From Gorsachius magnificus (Eukaryota > Chordata > Aves > Pelecaniformes > Ardeidae), in assembly GCA_034008185.1 (NCBI GenBank), contig CM067081.1:85208765-85272764 (forward strand): a stretch of DNA of 64,000 bases. The letters are read 5' to 3'. A program made the position numbers and the translations under genes. This document shows positions 1 through 10,625 of this stretch, one piece after another (the first letter of the stretch is position 1; every line of letters begins with the position of its first letter). The notes beneath the pieces were generated by a model. That model was given only the letters and a program-made list of their open reading frames with translations, searched no databases and was not told the origin of the DNA.

Positions 1-960
1 AGGAACATGAGCACCTCTTCCCAGACAGTTCTCAGTTCTCTCTTCCAGAGAGTTCTGCTGTCGTAGCAAAAATATCAGTGATTAGTGGATTCAGCCCTGT
101 TATTGCTAAGTTGGTGAACATCCTTTTTTTAACTCAAAAGATTATCTCCAGACTCTTTTTATGTGCATGGCAGTAGTTTTGCTGCTGGGAATTCTGTATC
201 CACATCAGGGAGAGGAACTTGGTCGACTTTCGTCCAGACAGTCCCAGCTTGACGCTGTCAGGGCTCACCAGTGCGGGGCGGTGATGACTGGCACGGTAAA
301 ACAATCCCAAAGGGATGGTTGGGGCTTGGAATCCTTCACAGAAAGCCCTTAAGGTGGGCTTGATATGAAAATTGCCTTTTGGTGGGGTATCAGCTGCTTT
401 CCTCCCAGCTGAGCTTCCAGATCAGGAGGAAGTGAGCCTGTAAGAGTTGCTAGCCAGGGAATGAGGGATGTCCGCTTTCCAGCACCGTCGGCCCTTCGGC
501 CTTCAGCACACACGGTCCTTGACAAGAAAATACACGGGATTATAAAAGAAGGCAGAGAGGCCCTCATGAAGCCACGTATTTTATTGATTAAAGAGTGAAA
601 GTACTTTTTCAGGAAAAAGAAAATAAATCCAAGTGATGTCGTACCCTTGAGAAGAGATGTATTTTGAAGCTTTTTTCAGTTATCTTCATGATAATGTGCT
701 ATGAACATATGCATTACGTTTTACTCTGTTACTGATTTTTTTATATAAAAAAATGGTATTGCAAGCATTATCATTGTTAATCTAAAAAAAAATACCCTGA
801 GGCTATTATATATTTGAATTTTAACTTATGAAGTAGATAGCCAGATTTAAGCAATTTGTTTTCACAGCTGCAGACTGTCCACGTGGTAAGCTGCAAAATG
901 TATAGTGTTCTGTACTATGCCCATCTAATTTTGGAAAATGTATGTGATATGGAGCTGGGT
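1..960. other. unique sequence, possible 3'-UTR-like AT-rich stretch
   Basis: No coding exon is recognised. From about 600 onward the sequence is AT-rich and free of recognisable repeats, with short A and T runs, and it leads into a well-formed poly(A) signal at 971. That is the texture of a vertebrate 3' untranslated region on the plus strand. However, an AATAAA also reads on the minus strand near 574-580, so orientation is not settled. The open frame at 161-352 has no recognisable domain. Confidence 0.3.
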
Positions 961-970
961 GCTACATTAA

Positions 971-1016
971 AATAAAAGCATCCAATAACTTCAAATTGCC
1001 TTGCTTTTGTGGTTTA
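971..1016 (+). promoter_or_regulatory. candidate polyadenylation site
   Basis: A canonical AATAAA lies at 971-976. It is followed about 12-20 bases later by CA dinucleotides suitable for cleavage, then by a T/GT-rich block at 997-1016. Hexamer, cleavage window and GT-rich downstream element in this order match the vertebrate poly(A) site pattern. AATAAA occurs often by chance in AT-rich DNA, and no upstream terminal exon was identified, so this is a candidate only. Confidence 0.3.
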
Positions 1017-3185
1017 TTTAGGATGTCAATTGTGCAGATCTGCCAGAAATTGTGACTCGCTGTGGAAAAAATACAGCGTTGAAATGTCTGACCTTCAGCT
1101 ATGAAAGATGAAATCACTTAGGTTGGGATTGTGTGTACGCCCGCAAGACGGAGAGAGGCTTATTTAAAGTGAAATCATATTTCCTTAGGCTTCAGTTAAG
1201 TCAAAACTTCATCTTCACTTTGTCAGGCCTCGCTTTGTCAGAATTCGCACTTAGCTCCGGGATTCAGCCTGAAGAGGCGCCCCCTTTTCTAACCTGGATG
1301 GCACCACCATGAAGGAAAAGTCCTTCCAGGCCTCCAGCAGACCCTTGGTGGGAGGGTGCCCAGGCAGGAGCCACGAGAGGGCTCGAGGCGCTTCCCCCAG
1401 CACTGCCGTGATCGGTGTTTTCAGCCCCTCCTCAACTGCAAGATCTGAAATTAATCTGGGGAAAGAAAAACATTTGAATAGCTGGCCTTCGTGGGCAGGG
1501 AGCTGGAGGGGACAGCGTACGTCTGCTCTTTAACTAGCATGATTTTTAAGAATTATGCCACTGCTATGTGAAGAGCTGGGCTTTAAAAGAGGAAATAATT
1601 AGTGATAAATTCATTCTTACAGCATTAAGCCATGACAAGGGATGTTTTATTGGCCTAAAAGTATGTCTCTGGTGCACGTGAGGCATGAGGCCAAGGCGCT
1701 AAAAACTTGTAAATATCCTGTAGGGAGCTATTCTGCACCAACTGCGGGATGGATTTAGATGGCTCTTCCATTCTTAGTTTTTACAGTTGGATGGTACCCT
1801 GGGGTGCCTTCATGCGATTCTGGATTGACTCTCCGTATTTAAATTCATGTTCCAAATAATCTTTCTTAAAAATTAAAAGATGCATCTTCCTGCCCTAGAA
1901 AAAAAAAAAATTCTTAGTTGGAAGTGGGAAAGGAAAGAAATCAGAGAAGCTTCAAAAGTCCTTTTTTATCCTTCTGTGGTTTTTGAGGTAATGCTGCCTC
2001 ACAAGCGTGCCTGCTTAGATGGGATGCTTACATGGCTTCTGCAGCAAAGCAGAATAAAAGAAAATTAAGAAGTGAAAAAATTCCCTGGGTTTCCGTAGCC
2101 TGTAGCTGGATCAGAGCTCTTTCACCTGATGGTCTCATCTCATCAGGGGAAATGGGAGTTTTACCTGCGCCGCCAGCCCCCCGGGCACTGTGTACCCTCA
2201 AACAAATGCACCTTGGGGTGGGAGGCCTTGGGTGCATGAAGTCAGTTTGCGGCAGGCTCTCGAGTCCCCCGTATTCCCTCAGCACCCACTGTTTTGGGCA
2301 CGTGTCTGGAAGCAGCGGCATTAGCTGTGTCATCCCAGTAGTCCCCCTGCTAAATTCTGAATTGGTATTCCCAGTTAAACCCTGAATTGGTTTATGTTTA
2401 TTGATTGCTAACTTAAATAGCACGAGCTAGGAAGAATGTCTTATCTGAGGACATTTTGAGGATGCTTTATGCATCAGAAATGTGATGGACTAGACAAGAC
2501 TAAGGCTATATATTGCATCTAGTCTGGTTTTTGCAGGAGGAAGGGAGAAGGGGATTCTTGCCTTAGCTAGGCAGCTCCCACAAGAAACATCATTTATTTA
2601 CTTCCCATCCTTGGTTCACGTAGGGAACTTACTCATCGATGTGCTGTGGTCTTCAATGAAACGTGGATATAACAACTGGCCAACGTGCAGGTAATGTCTC
2701 TATGCCACAGGCCCTCCAGCAGGACCTCCGCACCCTGCGGAGATAAGCAGTAGCGGAGCAGTGGTGGCGTGTCCAGCCCTGGGACAACAAACGGTGTGCA
2801 GAGCCCAGCAAGGAGGAAAGCGGTGGTGGAGGCAGTATGTCGGCTGTGGTGGGACCACGAGGGAGGGAGAATGTGACTTGGGAAAAGTAATCGTGCTCCT
2901 GAGGTAGCAGGGCAGTTATTGCATCTCCACCACCTTCCTCCACTCCCACGCAACAGAAAAACGTGCTTAAAAAAGCTCTGCTGGACACCTCGCTATCAGG
3001 AGGCTTGGGTGCAGGACTGCTACTTGATACATGAGCTATTCCCTTCCAAGGTCACTTAAGGAATTCAGTGGTTCATGCTGTCTTGTCACAGGGTTAGGGT
3101 GAGCCAGCGATGCGGGTGTCCAGCAGACTGACACGAAGCATGCATTGTTTACTACAGTTTTCATGCTCTTATCTGAGAGGGAAAA
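1017..3185. other. unique sequence, nothing recognised
   Basis: I see no exon, RNA gene or repeat family here apart from a short A run near 1901-1910. The longest open frames (2028-2423 minus, 2032-2385 plus) overlap each other on opposite strands and have no recognisable motif. Both look like chance frames. Confidence 0.5.
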
Positions 3186-4134
3186 TCATAGCATCATAGA
3201 ATACCAGGTTGGAAGGGACCTCAAGGATCATCTGGTCCAACCTTTCTAGGTAAGAGCACAGTCTAGACAAGATGGCCCAGCACCCTGCCCAGCTGAGTCT
3301 TAAAAGTGTCCAATGTGGCGGAGTCAACCATTCCCTTGGTGAGATTATTCCAGTGGTTGACTGTCCTCATTGTGAAAAATTTCCCTCTCATGTCCAATCA
3401 GAATCTCCCCAAAAGCAACTTGTGTCCATTCCCCCTTGTCCTCTCCATGTGACTCCTTGTAAGAAAGGAGTCTCCACCTTCCTTATAGCTACCTGTTAGG
3501 TACTGGTACGCGGTGATGAGATCCTCTCTAAGCCTCATTTTCTCAAGGCTGAACAAACCCAGTTCTTTCAGCCTGTCCTCATACGGCAGGCTTCCCAGTC
3601 CTTTGATCATCTTGGCAGCCCTTCTCTGGACCCCCTCCAGCCTGTCCACATCTCTTTTGTATAGTGGGGACCAGAACTGTACACAGGACTCCAGGTATGG
3701 CCTGACCAGCACTGAGTAGAGCGGGATAATAGCTTCTTTATCCCTACTGGTGATGCCCTTTTTGATGCAGCCCAGCATCCTCTTGGCCTTCTGGGCCGCA
3801 GCAGTGCACTGCTCACTCATATTGAGATTGTTGTCCACCAGAACCCCCAGGTCTCTTTCCACAGAGCTGCTTTCCAGCCAGGTGGATCCCAGTCTGTGCT
3901 GCACTCCTGGATTGTGTTTTCCCAGGTGCAAGACCTTACACTTGTCTATGTTGAACTTCATAAGGTTCTTATTAGCGCGCTTTCCGCCTATCCGGTTCCC
4001 CTTCTGGTGTGTCTACTTCCCCACTCAATTTGGTGTCATCTGCGGACTTCATCAGGCTACACTTGATCCCGTTATCCAGATCACTTATGAAGAAATTGCA
4101 TAACGTTGGTCCCAATATCGATCCCTGGGCGACC
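3186..4134 (-). mobile_element. CR1 LINE, 3' portion (about 950 bp)
   Basis: The element reads on the minus strand. Its 3' end is at 3186, with two degenerate copies of the CR1 terminal octamer (ATTCTATG-type) next to the conserved 3' block that begins GGTTGGAAGGGACCTC on the plus strand. Moving right come the 3' UTR and then the ORF2 reverse-transcriptase C-terminal region. The 5' end is truncated near 4134, just upstream of the catalytic-motif region, and the usual 5' truncation of CR1 explains this. The 3' UTR block (about 3245-3390) is of a longer type than in the CR1-J copies elsewhere in this window, so this belongs to a different and probably older CR1 subfamily. No target-site duplication is visible, as expected for CR1. 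Confidence 0.95.
3398..3961 (-). pseudogene. CR1 ORF2 reverse-transcriptase C-terminal fragment, broken
   Basis: A 187-codon open frame on the minus strand matches the segment of CR1 ORF2 that follows the RT catalytic motif. Recognisable landmarks in order are KFNIDKCKVLHLG, the [16 protein letters not shown] stretch (here ERDLGVLVDNNLNMS), [40 protein letters not shown] and RTRGNGHKL. Upstream, the A-D-D part of the catalytic motif is still visible near 4030-4045 in a different frame; the usual F before it reads as S, and roughly 50 bp between it and this frame appear to be missing. The frame ends at 3398, and the remaining C-terminal codons continue in another frame. It cannot encode a working RT. 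Confidence 0.9.
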
Positions 4135-4135
4135 A

Positions 4136-5929
4136 GCCAGCACATGATCTCACCTGGGCCTTGCTTCCCAGCCCTGTGCTGTTCCTAAAGGACACTGTAT
4201 ACTCAATGAGAAATAACGGCTTCCTGCAGCATTAATGAGTTCTTACAGCAGTTTCCCTTCAGAGTAACCACCTTGGGTGCTGGAGGTGCGCAATTCCAAA
4301 AGTGATTAGCCCTCAGGGGTGGGGACGGACGGATGGGGCCGCAACGTGCTGGGAGGCACCATTCTCTGACAGCAGAAAAGCAACTCCCTTTTGGGTGTCT
4401 CAGCTTGGACGCTAAAGAAACCAGCGCTGCCAGAGTCATCAGTCACTTGAAGCTATCAGCCAAAACATCTCCTGGGATTGAAAAAGCCCTCCCTGGGAAA
4501 AAGTTTGTTTCCAGTGCTTAGTACCATACCACATGGCATGAAAAAAAAAAAAAAGAAAAGAAAAAGCTGTTGCTTTGATTGCTCGCCAAATATCTGGGTA
4601 ATTTTTTTATTCAGGTTCCTCTTCAGGGCTATGATTTCTGAATTTGCTACTGCAAAAATCCTCAGTCAGGAACTTTGATCCAGGCATCCCAGGACTTTGA
4701 GGGGGCTCTGATTTGGAACTGCCCTTCATGTTTGACCCCAATCTATTTACTCCAACCACCCATGTTAGTGGAAATAGTAACTCATATTTTTAAGCCGTTT
4801 ATTCTTACAACCTTTCAAACTGCTGTTGCAGGTATGTCATGCTGGCCAGTTTTACCTGAGCTGGCCATTAAGTGCACGTGGAGCCACATCAAAGTGAGAG
4901 CAAGCAAGTAGCGGGCATTTGTGTCAAGCCTGGCAGGCAGAAGGGCTAACGCTGGACCGCAGAGGCTGGGGCAGAGGCAGGCCAGCAGTGTCTTCCTCTC
5001 GCTCTGAGTTTTATCACCATAGGTAAGCTCTAATTTGAGGAAGAAAAATGCAGTTTCATTTCCCCCACCTTTGTTGTGAAGCTAACTTAGCTTAATGCAT
5101 ATTTTAATGGGTTGGACCCTCCGCCATACTTTCTCACTCCTGGCTCTGGTTTGATTCATTGCCTTGTTTTCTAAATTTGTTGGGCACCCTACATTTGCTT
5201 GGTTTTGCACAAAGTGGAAAGCCTGAGCAGAGTGCAGGTGCTTACCAGCTGGTCCTACTTTCAGCCTGTAGCCTGGGAGGCTTGGCATGCTTCTGCTCTC
5301 GCGAACAAATGTGTGGCTGGGTTTACGACTTTGCTCTGGTTTGGTTGATTCTGGAGGTGGCTTTGGCTGCAGGTGACAAAGCACAGGGGCCTCTTCATGA
5401 CATAGCTCCTTGTGGATTTGCAGCTTTGCAAGCTGGATATTGAAATGGTCTGTGGAAACCTGCACTCAGCTCAAACTTTGAGCACAGAAACCCCAGGGTG
5501 CTTGACAGAGTTTGGGAAAAGTTACAGAAATAATATTTGAGACTAATAGCAACACTAACGCCGAACCCACAGAGCTAATGCTCCGGGTTGGCCCATCTCA
5601 TCCAAGATGTCACTCCGACATTGGGCAGTGCCAAAAAGCTTCGGAGGAAAAGGGAAGAACCCCAAAGTTGTCAAAAACGGTCCAGTGAACAGACTTTGGA
5701 TGACCACTGCCTTGGCTGACATGCTGGTATTTCTACTGACACCTCTGGAGCCTGAAGCATGGATTGCTGCAGGCTGCTCAAGGGCAGCATCTGCTTCACT
5801 TTTGACCACAGCAATCCCTCTCTTCTATACATTGAGACAGACAAATACCTGTAACACACACTCGGCAGTATAACCTCCATACAAACGTATTTACAGAAGT
5901 TTCTGCTTTACTTTTCCATTTGCCATTCA
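4136..5929. other. unique sequence, nothing recognised
   Basis: Apart from an A14 run at 4541-4554, I see no repeat, exon or RNA gene. The frames at 5082-5465 (minus) and 5159-5443 (plus) overlap on opposite strands and show no domain, so they are treated as chance. Confidence 0.5.
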
Positions 5930-6185
5930 TTATTTGATACGTATTTTTTCTATCATTTCCTGTGTTATATTTCTTCAGTACAGACAGAGAAATCCCCATC
6001 TGTTCAGCCTGTCTTTTTCCAGACATTTCTTTGTCTCTAGTTGGTTTTGCTGCCTCTCCCTGGGACTTTTCTCCTTCCTTTTATTGTGTTTTTTGAAATA
6101 GGGTAGCCAAAACTGAAGCCAGTTTGTTGTCACCTCATTTCTAAAGCAGTGAGTCTGTAAAATACAGCGTCATGACACCCGGGAG
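5930..6185 (-). mobile_element. ancient CR1/L3-like LINE relic
   Basis: On the minus strand this segment keeps the order of landmarks seen in old amniote CR1/L3 elements. These are a TTCAGTTTTGGCT block (the 'vQFWa' region of ORF2), then CAACTAGAGACAAAGAAATGTCTGGAAAAAGACAGGCTGAACAGATGG-like sequence corresponding to the 'QRRATR...L(Y/S)EERL.ELG' region, and then a GGGGAC-like stretch that has decayed. No open frame survives. Divergence is much higher than in the CR1 copies at 3.2, 43.3 or 53 kb, so this insertion is far older. Confidence 0.6.
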
Positions 6186-8180
6186 TTTATACTTCTTCTT
6201 TTTATTTTTTTCCCCCTCTATCTGGCAGCCCTGCAAACATCAGCTGGCATCCTGGAAGGGTAGGATCATCCTAGTGGATTGAGAATTTGTAAATAACACT
6301 GTACAAGTAAAAGAAGGTGTGAATCTCTGTCTCTCTTTTCTCAATGCTTGCATCAAACCTGAGGCATTATTTTAAGATAATAATTGTTTTTTAAATCATC
6401 AGAAGCATGTATGAGCCACCCTGCCCCATAGCAGGTACGCTCTGTAACCGTGCATTTCTCAGAGAAGTGCGTAAAAAAATTTCTGCATGAGCTGGAGAAG
6501 AAAACTCAGGCCTTAGCTGACTGAGAGCCTGTATCTCCCTGAAAAACAGTGCTAAAAAAAGGCGTCTCTTCAGACAGATAAAAATTGTCCTCTGACCTTG
6601 CATGCTTTGATTTCCGCTCCCTCAGATAACAGCATCGCCATGTGCATCTCCTGAGAATGCAAATCCCAAGCTCAGGAGTTGCTCTCCGGCTTACGGTAAT
6701 GGTAACCCTGAGCCGGGGCTTGAGAAGCTCCCAGGGGAGGACAATTTTACAGGTAATTTTACATCCTGAGGTGTCTCATTAGCAGTCTAATCTATTTATT
6801 CTCAAGAAGAAGAAGCGGGATCAAAGGCAGGAGAGGAATGAGATATCAAAATTAGTTCTAATCAAATTAATAAATATCTCAAATTTTATTTCCCTTAAAT
6901 AGGTGTATTTATTGCTCCTCTTTGAATTTTGCAAAGCCTTTTGAGAGTTGCTCTCATTTTTGTGCGCAGACACCACTGCACATTTTGCCTTATGCAGCCA
7001 TCCTTTATCATCAGGGAAGAAGTAATAATTCAGCCCCCAAATTTAGCTTTTGTCTAAAAGAAAATCAGGTTGATTATTTACTGCCTACACAATAGGATAC
7101 CATATAATCCTCTCGTCTGTTAGAAGGGAACAAGTTATTTATGTTAATCCTCAGCCTAGATGTATGCGTTAGTAGCTGGGGTTTTTTGCCAATAGTTTCA
7201 TTACATATCTTTTAATGCAATGGGAAGTGGGTGACATACAGGGGAACGTGAATTTGCTGGCTGCATGTGTGAGGTTGCTGTAGGCAGGTGCCGAAGGCTT
7301 AAAGCGGTATTTCTGCCGCTCACAGGAGCCACCGTGCTCAGAAAGCGTGGTCTGCTTCCACTGAGCAAGTCGAGTGAAATGCAGAAGTAAATACATGTTG
7401 TAAGGGGTAAGAATAAATGAAATTTTAGAAATTCTTTAGGGACTTAAGCAACTAGTAGAAAAACCTACTTTGTTTTAAAGGACTTGATCTTCACTTTCAT
7501 GGTGTTGTGTTGGCCAAGGTGTTACAAGCCCCGGTGATTCAAATGTAGGAATCCAGCTTTCAGAATACAAGGTGGGCTTAAAAACGGCGACAAGTGAATA
7601 TTTAATGTGACTTCTGGCTCCTGAACCTTTATTCAGGGCACCTTTTTAATGCCTGCCACAGATTTTTCAAAATTAAAGCTAAGCTTACTTATTTTTAATC
7701 CCTTGCTTCCAGCAGCTGGAGCTTTAAGAAATACAGTCAATACTCAGAGGGACCAAATAGCCAGCAGTGCTGTTCATCCGTCAATACACACGTAACAGCT
7801 TTGCTGCTGTCCCAAAGCATTGTATCTAATGTGTAAGTAACAGCCATATTGAAAAAACTCAAACAGCTTCAGTATTATCCTGTTCACCTCAAAAAAAAAA
7901 AAAAAAAAGTTTCAGGGAGTCCATCGTTACTTTGCAGTTTTTATTTATTCTAAATCAAAATATCTGAAGGGTCAAAAAGGCTAATATTTTGCTCAGACCT
8001 GTTCTGTCTCTGTTATGAAGGACAGAGCGTGAAAGCTGCCAAACAGACGTGCCTGGATGCAGAGTTCCTGTTGCTATGAATGGAAGGAGTGTTTCCACCT
8101 TCACTTCCAAAGGTCCTTCTACCAGCAGAAGGTTCAGTAATTGTGACTTCCAAGGGGCCACCATAAAGGAGTAACCATAC
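6186..8180. other. unique sequence with AT-rich block
   Basis: No exon or repeat family is recognised. The block at about 6720-7130 is AT-rich, with several TAAT/ATTA cores and few obvious repeat features, the texture of a conserved non-coding element; only alignment could show it. An A18 run lies at 7891-7908. It is not preceded by a recognisable retrocopy. Confidence 0.4.
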
Positions 8181-8683
8181 TGTGTTGAGTTGGGCTGAGA
8201 TGGAGTTAGTCTTCCCCATAACACGGTGCTGTGCTTTCTATTGGTATGTAGAAAGGTGTTGAGAACACACCCGTATTTTGGCTACTGCTGAGCGGTGCTC
8301 ACACAGCACCGAGGCTGCCTCTCCAGCATTCCCCCACAGCCACCAGTGGGCTGGGGGTGGGCAAGATCTTGGGAGGGAGCACAGCCAAGACACCTGACCC
8401 AAACTGACCTAGGGGATATTCCATACCATGTGATGTCAGCTCAGCTAAGGGAAAGGAGGAGGAAGGGGGGACATTTGGTTTTTTACAACATTTTATCTTC
8501 CAGAGCAATGCTACATGTACTGAAGCTCTGCTTCCTGGGAAGTGGCTGGGCATCGCCTCCTGATGGGAAGTAGAGAATAAAATCTTTGTTTTCCCTTTGC
8601 TTTCGCGCATGGCCTTTGCTCTTGCTTTTATTAAACTGCCTTTATCTTGACCCACGAGGTTTTTTTCTTTACCATCTCATTTT
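8181..8683 (+). mobile_element. ERVL-type LTR, 3' truncated
   Basis: Sequence from 8181 follows an avian endogenous-retrovirus LTR family. It starts with TGT, then runs GGCTGAGATGGAGTTAG, the GTGCTGTG...GATAACACA-like block, GCTGAGCGGTGCTCACACAG, GGGCTGGGGGTGGGCAAGAT, CTTGGGAGGGAGCACAGCC, GATATTCCATACCATGTGATG and finally ATTAAACTGCCTTTATCTTG. It shares these blocks with the LTR at 17237-17800, but it carries an extra CACACAG...CAGTGGGCTGGGGG block, so it is a different subfamily. The TATA element present in the other copy is missing: CTCAGTATATAAG is replaced by CTCAGCTAAGG. AATAAA occurs at 8576-8581. The 3' end (the CCACGACA terminus) is lost where a CR1 tail begins, so no target duplication can be read and no provirus body is seen. 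Confidence 0.85.
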
Positions 8684-8752
8684 AGAATCATAGAATCGTT
8701 TAGGTTGGAAAAGACCTTTAAGATCACCAAGCCCAACCATTAACCTAACACT
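8684..8752 (-). mobile_element. CR1-J 3' tail, 69 bp
   Basis: On the minus strand the segment reads GTGTTAGGTTAATGGTTGG, GATCTTAAAGGTCTTTTCC and AACCTAAACGATTCTATGATTC. This is the terminal part of the CR1-J family as also seen at 41.6, 48.9 and 53.9 kb. Only about 69 bp remain, an extreme 5' truncation. It sits directly against the broken 3' end of the LTR at 8181-8683. Confidence 0.85.
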
Positions 8753-8897
8753 GATGAAGAGGGGAGTGATAGAGCATCTTGGTGGCACCTGGTGTCCAGC
8801 CAAGGTCAACCCATCACACATACATGAGCTGTATTTTCCTCTAGCACCAAGGCTTACCTTCTCAGAGAGGACTGGCAGACTGTTTGGGACTATCAGG

Positions 8898-9171
8898 TAC
8901 ACAGTGATGGGACCTGAAGCTATGGGCATAAACTGAAATACAGGACGTTACCTCTGAACTCCAGGAAACACTTTTTCACTGTGAGGGTGACTAAGCCCTG
9001 GCACAGGTTGGCCAGGGAGGTTGTGGAGTCTTGATCCTTGGACATATTCAACACCCACTTGGACATGGTCCTAGGCAACCAGCTTTAGGTGGCCCTGCTT
9101 GAGCAAGGGGGTTGGACCAGGTGATCTCCAGAGGTGTCTTCCAACCCCAACCGTCCTGTGATTCTGTGATT
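8898..9171 (+). mobile_element. CR1 LINE 3' end
   Basis: Typical CR1 3' sequence on the plus strand: a degraded CAGTGA.GGGAC...GGGCATAAACTGAAA block, CACTTTTTCACTGTGAGGGT, GGCACAGGTTGGCCAGGGAG, CATTCAACACCCACTTGGAC-like sequence, GGTGGCCCTGCTTGAGCA, GGGGTTGGACCAGGTGATCT, and a terminal CCTGTGATTCTGTGATT. The octamer variant (ATTCTGTG) and the wording differ from CR1-J, so this is another subfamily. The 5' end is hard to place because 8753-8897 is not clearly CR1. It faces the minus-strand CR1-J tail at 8684. Confidence 0.88.
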
Positions 9172-10067
9172 AGTAGAAGGTCAATATTGTCCCGTTGGAA
9201 ATGGGAACATCACATCTGTACTAACCACTGTATCCAGCTTTATAAAAGAAATTAGAAGACATTCCTTGCTGTATTTTGCTTATGTGTTGTAGCCTGCATA
9301 TATTTCATGTTTAGGCAGCCTATGATAGTTATTTAGCTGAGTGTTTTTACGGGGAAAATTCATGAAACTGAATTCTTGTTTCTGTGCCCTGGAGAGGCAG
9401 GAGAGCAGTGATCTTTGTTCTGAAAACACTTTGGGGGCAGAGAAATCACAGCCTGTATTTCTGACAAAGCCAGCCTGTTACTGCAACTCATTGTCCTCCA
9501 TCAGAGTTCTCTCTCAACCCAACAACATCAGCCAGTACCACCAGCCTTCCTTGAGGCAAACAGGATTGGCCTCAGCACATAACCCACTTTTCTGAGGACT
9601 ATCATTTCAGAGAGACTGAACTATTTAATCAACAGTGACCTAATAATATGTACGTGGCAGGTGCAACAGGGCTCAGTGAACTAATGAAGTATGGATGGCC
9701 CTGGCTCAAGAGTCTGGGGGATGAATCGGGAAGCTAATACGGGATGAGCCAGCCAAAGAGATTATTTCTCTTGCACAGGCAACAGGGAGGGCTCCACAAA
9801 GCTCTCTGAAATTCTGCCTTCCTAGAAATCCACTCCTTTAATCTTGTGGACTGGATTCTTTGGCCCTGCAAAGGGTTGCCAGGACACCTTTCCTCTACTC
9901 TGTAACCAGCTGACAAGGAAATAGGGAGACCTGGACTTCATTCAGCATTAGTGTGAAGACAACTGGAAAACTTCTGCTGATGCTACTGACTGGGTGCAGG
10001 TGCTGAACCTCACCAGCCAGCATCCTGCACAAGGCATGGTAGCATAAGCCCATGACAGGCAGCCGCT
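9172..10067. other. unique sequence, nothing recognised
   Basis: No repeat, exon or RNA gene was recognised. The frame at 9341-9595 has no domain similarity that I can name. Confidence 0.5.
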
Positions 10068-10148
10068 CGTAAATAAAGGTATTAATGGGACGAGTTACAG
10101 TTGCATTAATAAAATATTATCCTGAGGAAATAATCTGATTAATTCTGA
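10068..10148. promoter_or_regulatory. homeodomain-like AT-rich block, candidate conserved element
   Basis: Eighty bases carry several ATTAAT/GATTAATT cores plus GTAAATAAA, a forkhead-like core, interspersed with CG-containing words rather than low-complexity A/T. This composition is typical of vertebrate developmental enhancers. Motif density alone is weak evidence, and no conservation can be tested here. Confidence 0.2.
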
Positions 10149-10254
10149 GAGGAAAAAGTGCTTGAGGCTGTCGCTACTGTCACGGTGCTGGAATATTTGC
10201 TGCTGACACTGCAGATGAGAGTCTGGCTCTCACATGCCTGCCCCCAGAGGGGAA

Positions 10255-10350
10255 AGATTGTCCAGGCGTTAGGGCATGAGCCACAGAAATCTGGATTCAA
10301 ACCCTTCTCTGCCACAGCCTTTTCTGCATCCTTGGGAAGCCATCAGAGGT
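10255..10350 (+). mobile_element. MIR-like SINE relic
   Basis: The plus strand keeps the MIR order: GTTAGGGCATGAGCCA (the end of the tRNA-derived head), TCTGGATTCAAACCC (B-box-like), TTCTCTGCCACAGCC, and TTCTGCATCCTTGGGAAGCC, which corresponds to the 'TGTGACCTTGGGCAAGTCAC' core. The 3' core and tail are gone. The divergence fits an ancient amniote SINE. Confidence 0.6.
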
Positions 10351-10487
10351 GGGGTTAGCCTTGCTGAATTCCACCTGAGGAAGAGCTAAAGCTCTGGTGT
10401 CAGCTAGTCTGGGCCCCCTCTGCATTAACAGGGAGAGAAGAGCATTTCTGGTGGGCAGCTCCCGCAGTGCTGCCATGCTGGTGAGCT

Positions 10488-10625
10488 CAGGAGGGCTCCT
10501 GGCACCTTGCCGCGGTCCGGGTTGCACTTGTGCCTTAAGCCGCCCTGTGGCAGCGCTGCCCTCTTGCCTTCCCGGCCCCGCAGCTGCTCCTTCCCGTCCT
10601 GGCAATGCCCCCCGAGCCCGAATCA
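10488..10625. other. short GC- and CpG-rich stretch
   Basis: About 140 bases are strongly GC-rich, with roughly ten CpG dinucleotides including CCGCGG. It is shorter than a conventional CpG island and has no adjacent exon or TATA element. Long open frames on both strands here (for example 10297-10713 minus) follow from the lack of AT-rich stop codons, not from coding. Confidence 0.35.

Noticed and set aside
3088..3104. GGGTTAGGGTGAG resembling telomeric repeat
   Set aside because: There is only one TTAGGG unit and no array.
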